Assembly: GCF_002224125.1 (NCBI RefSeq)
Contig: NZ_NCSM01000005.1
Span: 186,001-250,000, forward strand
Source: Streptomyces sp. NBS 14/10
GTDB lineage: Bacteria; Actinomycetota; Actinomycetes; Streptomycetales; Streptomycetaceae
DNA length: 64,000 nucleotides
Direction: 5' to 3'
Made by a program: the position numbers and the translations under genes. The notes under the pieces are model-generated. The model saw only the letters and a program-made list of their open reading frames with translations. It made no database searches and was not told the origin of the DNA. Shown piece by piece: positions 61,504 to 64,000 of the stretch; position 1 is the stretch's first letter; every line of letters starts with the position of its first letter.

Positions 61504-62472
61504 GTGTTCGTCGACATGCCCCTGGACCAACTGCGCGCCTACCAGCCGGCCCTGCCCGAGCCCGACGGCTTCGACGCCTTCTGGGAGCGCACCCTCGCCG
61601 AGGCGGGCGAGCACGCTCTGGAGGCGGTGTTCACCGAGACCGACGCGGGGCTCGCCCGTCTGCACACCTACGACGTGGAGTTCTCCGGATTCGGCGGGCA
61701 CCGGATAGGCGGCTGGCTGCTGGCGCCGCGGGACGCGGCGGGCCCGCTGCCCTGCGTGGTGCAGTACATCGGCTACAACGGCGGCCGGGGCCTGCCGCAC
61801 AACTGGCTGCTGTGGCCGTCGGTGGGCTACGCGGTCTTCGTCATGGACAGCCGCGGCCAGGGCGCCTCCCCCAACAACCCCGGCAGCACGCCCGACCCGG
61901 TCGGCGGCACCGGGCCCGAGGCCGCCGGCAAGATGACCAAGGGGATCCTGTCCCCGGACGACTACTACTACCGTCGGCTGTACACCGACGCGGTACGCGC
62001 CGTCGCTGCCGCCCGCACGCATCCGCTGGTCGACGAGGGGCGGATCGTCGTCAGCGGCGGCAGCCAGGGCGGCGGCCTGGCCCTGGCCGCCGCCGGTCTG
62101 GTGCCGGATCTGACCGCGGCGCTGATCGATGTGCCGTTCATGACGCATATCCGCCGCGCCGTGGAGATCACCGACGCCGATCCGTACGGCGAAGTGGCCC
62201 GGTTCTGCGCCGGCCAGCGCGGCCTGGCGGACCAGGTCCTGGCCACGATGGACCACTTCGACGGGCTCAACTTCGCCATCCGCGCGACTGCGCCAGCGCT
62301 CTTCTCGACCGCGCTGCGCGACGAGATCACCCCCACGTCCTGCGGTTTCGCCGCGTACAACCACTACGCGGGCGACAAGGACCTGAAGGTGTGGGCCTTC
62401 AACGGCCATGAGGGCGGCGGCGTGCACCAGCAGGCCGAGCAGATCGCGTTTCTGCGCGGCCTGTTCGGCTGA
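61504..62472 (+). CDS. CE7-family acetyl xylan esterase / cephalosporin-C deacetylase
   Basis: A 322-residue alpha/beta hydrolase, cytoplasmic and usually hexameric. The nucleophile Ser is in VVSGGSQGGGLA, the Asp in STALRDEITPT and the His in AFNGHEGGGVHQ; the oxyanion region is RGQGASPNN. It removes acetyl groups from small xylo- or other oligosaccharides after uptake. GTG 61504 has GGGAGG 10 bp upstream; an upstream ATG at 61390 would run through the operator-like palindrome and is not likely. It follows the LacI gene after 158 bp. Confidence 0.92.
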   Translation: MFVDMPLDQLRAYQPALPEPDGFDAFWERTLAEAGEHALEAVFTETDAGLARLHTYDVEFSGFGGHRIGGWLLAPRDAAGPLPCVVQYIGYNGGRGLPHNWLLWPSVGYAVFVMDSRGQGASPNNPGSTPDPVGGTGPEAAGKMTKGILSPDDYYYRRLYTDAVRAVAAARTHPLVDEGRIVVSGGSQGGGLALAAAGLVPDLTAALIDVPFMTHIRRAVEITDADPYGEVARFCAGQRGLADQVLATMDHFDGLNFAIRATAPALFSTALRDEITPTSCGFAAYNHYAGDKDLKVWAFNGHEGGGVHQQAEQIAFLRGLFG

Positions 62473-62486
62473 CGGGCCCGGCCCCG

Positions 62487-62514
62487 GGGGCGGCGGGCGT
62501 TCGGCCGCCGCCCC
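62487..62514 (+). terminator. Terminator hairpin after the CE7 gene
   Basis: A 9-bp GC stem (62487-62495 with 62506-62514) around a 10-base loop, 14 bp after the stop. No T-run. Confidence 0.6.
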
Positions 62515-62559
62515 GAGCGGGGAAGAAAGGTGCCTGAGAACGCACCGAAGGAGTCGCCC

Positions 62560-63702
62560 GTGCCCGCGCACCCCCTGGACGGCATCACCGTCGTCGCTCT
62601 GGAACAGGCCGTCGCCGCCCCGTTCGCCACCCGCCAGCTCGCCGATCTCGGCGCCCGCGTCATCAAGGTGGAACGGCCGGGGCGGGGGGACTTCGCCCGC
62701 GACTACGACCGTGCCGTCAAGGGCCTGTCCGCCTATTTCGTCTGGATCAACCGCGGCAAGGAGAGCGTCGTCCTCGACCTCAAGGGCGACGCGGATCGCA
62801 GGCTGCTCGACGGGCTGATCGCCGCCGCGGATGTATTCGTGCACAATCTCGCGCCCGGCGCCGTGGACCGGCTCGGCCTCGGCGCGCCGGTGCTGCGCGA
62901 CCGGCATCCACGCCTGATCACCTGCGCCATCTCCGGATACGGCCCCGATGGCCCCTACCGGGACAAGAAGGCGTACGACCTGCTGGTCCAGTGCGAGACG
63001 GGGCTGCTGTCGATCACCGGCGACCCGGAAGCCCCGGCGCGGCCCGGGATCTCGATCGCGGACATCGCGGGCGGGATGTACGCCTACAGCGGGATTCTCA
63101 CCGCGCTGTACGAGCGGGAGCGTACGGGTGAAGGAACCGATCTGAGCGTCAGCCTCCTGGACGCGCTCGGCGAATGGATGGGCCATCCCTACTTCGCGCA
63201 GGCCTACGGCGGGGCTCCGCTCCTGCGCAGCGGCGCCCGCCATCCGTCCATCTCGCCGTATGGGCCCTACCGCTGCGGGGGCGGCGCGCGGGTCTTTCTC
63301 AGCGTGCAGAGCGACCGCGAGTGGATCGCCCTGTGCGAGCAGGTGCTGCGCCGCCCGGAGCTGATCCGCGATCCGCGGTTCGCCGACAACCCCGCGCGCC
63401 GCGAGCATGACGAAGAGCTGACGGCGGAGCTGGAGGAGTGTTTTGCGACGCACACCGCGGACGGGCTGATCGCGCTCCTGGACGGGGCGGGCATCGCGAA
63501 CGCCCGGCTCCGCGATATCGCGGAGTTCGCCGCCCATCCGCAGCTGGAAGCACGCGCGCGGTGGCGGGAATTCGACTCCCCGGTGGGTCCGCTGCGCGGT
63601 CTGCTGCCACCGGTCGAGGTGGCCGGGCGCCAGGCGGCGATGCGGCCGGTGCCCGCACTCGGCGAGCACACGGAGGCGGTGCGCGCCGAGTTCTCCCCAT
63701 AG
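62560..63702 (+). CDS. Family III CoA-transferase (CaiB/BaiF)
   Basis: A 380-residue enzyme. GTG 62560 is preferred because AAGGAG lies 6 bp upstream; GTG 62530 is an alternative. The N-terminal region is VVALEQAVAAPFATRQLADLGARVIKVERP and the catalytic Asp is in KKAYDLLVQCETGLL. ISIADIAGGMYAYSGILTALYERERTGEG is the family core. It moves CoA between carboxylic acids, for example from succinyl-CoA to an organic acid. Its substrate and its link to the carbohydrate genes are unknown. Confidence 0.92.
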   Translation: MPAHPLDGITVVALEQAVAAPFATRQLADLGARVIKVERPGRGDFARDYDRAVKGLSAYFVWINRGKESVVLDLKGDADRRLLDGLIAAADVFVHNLAPGAVDRLGLGAPVLRDRHPRLITCAISGYGPDGPYRDKKAYDLLVQCETGLLSITGDPEAPARPGISIADIAGGMYAYSGILTALYERERTGEGTDLSVSLLDALGEWMGHPYFAQAYGGAPLLRSGARHPSISPYGPYRCGGGARVFLSVQSDREWIALCEQVLRRPELIRDPRFADNPARREHDEELTAELEECFATHTADGLIALLDGAGIANARLRDIAEFAAHPQLEARARWREFDSPVGPLRGLLPPVEVAGRQAAMRPVPALGEHTEAVRAEFSP

Positions 63703-63738
63703 CGGGCCGCCCGTCCGGGCAAGACGGACCTGGCGGAC

Positions 63739-64000
63739 CTACCCTGCCGAGGCCACAGGGGCGAGGTTTTCGTCGCGCCGCACCAGGGCGGCGTACCGCC
63801 CGCCCTTGGCCAGCAGTTCCTCATGGCTGCCCTGTTCGGCGATGTGCCCACCGTCGAGGACCACGATCTGGTCGGCGTCCCGCACGGTGGACAGTCGGTG
63901 GGCGATGGTGATCGTGGTCCGTCCGGCGGAGAGGGTGTCGATGGCCTGCTGCACCGCGTGCTCGGTGCGGGTGTCCAGGGCGCTGGTCGCCTCGTCGAGG
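63739..64000 (-). CDS. ABC exporter ATPase, C-terminal end only (5' part outside window)
   Basis: The frame is open to the right edge of the window. Visible are the Walker B/D-loop [10 protein letters not shown], the H-loop [11 protein letters not shown] and [31 protein letters not shown], the standard C-terminus of MsbA/MdlB-type fused transmembrane-ATPase exporters. An internal ATG at 63954 is not the start. Cargo is unknown. Confidence 0.92.
   Translation of the reverse strand, partial: LDEATSALDTRTEHAVQQAIDTLSAGRTTITIAHRLSTVRDADQIVVLDGGHIAEQGSHEELLAKGGRYAALVRRDENLAPVASAG

Noticed and set aside
1..64000. CRISPR arrays, rRNA, tRNA, prophage or integrated plasmid
   Set aside because: No regularly spaced repeats, conserved RNA stretches, integrase, Cas or phage structural genes were found.

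Overview
The window looks like a chromosomal segment of a Streptomyces or a close relative. GC is very high, with G/C-rich third codon positions, frequent GTG starts, many 1-4 bp start/stop overlaps (ATGA, GTGA, TGATG), Tat and Sec secreted hydrolases, and several families typical of Streptomyces (streptogrisin protease, DUF2277, SthA-type transhydrogenase, Fic-like toxin/antitoxin pair). I see no rRNA, tRNA, CRISPR array or phage module. Both ends cut a gene: an aminodeoxychorismate synthase on the left and an ABC exporter ATPase on the right.

Layout. (1) 1-8.0 kb is a tightly packed plus-strand operon: PabAB, a benzoate-type CoA ligase, a second adenylate-forming enzyme, an FAD hydroxylase, a PabC-like lyase and an AhpD-like protein. 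It reads as the PABA-making and PABA-activating edge of a natural-product cluster that lies mostly left of the window. (2) 8.0-16.1 kb holds a methyltransferase, an AI-2E family permease, an ABC ATPase/permease pair divergent from a histidine kinase/response regulator pair, and a secreted streptogrisin-type protease closed by a strong terminator. (3) 16.1-29.3 kb holds a Gfo/Idh/MocA oxidoreductase divergent from a GH97 glycosidase, DUF2277, SthA, a GH65 phosphorylase with its beta-phosphoglucomutase, a second Gfo/Idh/MocA enzyme bracketed by 45-bp inverted dispersed repeats, a YVTN beta-propeller protein and a Tat-exported FAD oxidoreductase. (4) 29.3-30.0 kb is a toxin/antitoxin operon with two matching operator palindromes. 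(5) 30.1-41.2 kb holds an aldo/keto reductase, a GH5 enzyme and a beta-1,4-galactan locus: secreted GH53 galactanase, intracellular GH42 beta-galactosidase, a binding-protein sugar ABC transporter and a LacI repressor. (6) 41.2-50.7 kb holds an FG-GAP propeller protein, a CobW GTPase, TetR, an unusual three-gene unit (stand-alone NRPS-type adenylation enzyme, six-helix membrane flavoprotein, crotonase), an alpha/beta hydrolase and an aldo/keto reductase. (7) 51-64 kb is an arabinogalactan/arabinan locus: a decayed GH127-LamG pseudogene, GH43 plus ricin domain, a double-GH43 protein, an intact GH127, a secreted metzincin-like protein, a LacI regulator, a CE7 esterase, a family III CoA-transferase and the ABC exporter end.

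How the genes fit together. The carbohydrate genes suggest stepwise use of pectin side chains and arabinogalactan protein. Extracellular GH53 and GH43 enzymes would release galactose and arabinose oligomers, the ABC system would import galacto-oligosaccharides, and GH42 and GH127 would finish them inside. Two LacI-family repressors have candidate operators in the right promoters: paired 14-mers between GH42 and the transporter, and CGAAANTTTCG elements near the second regulator and the GH43/GH127 promoters.

The most unusual item is the adenylation enzyme and membrane flavoprotein pair at 45.1-48.0 kb. It looks like a split bacterial version of the fungal fusion protein TmpL, here joined to a crotonase.
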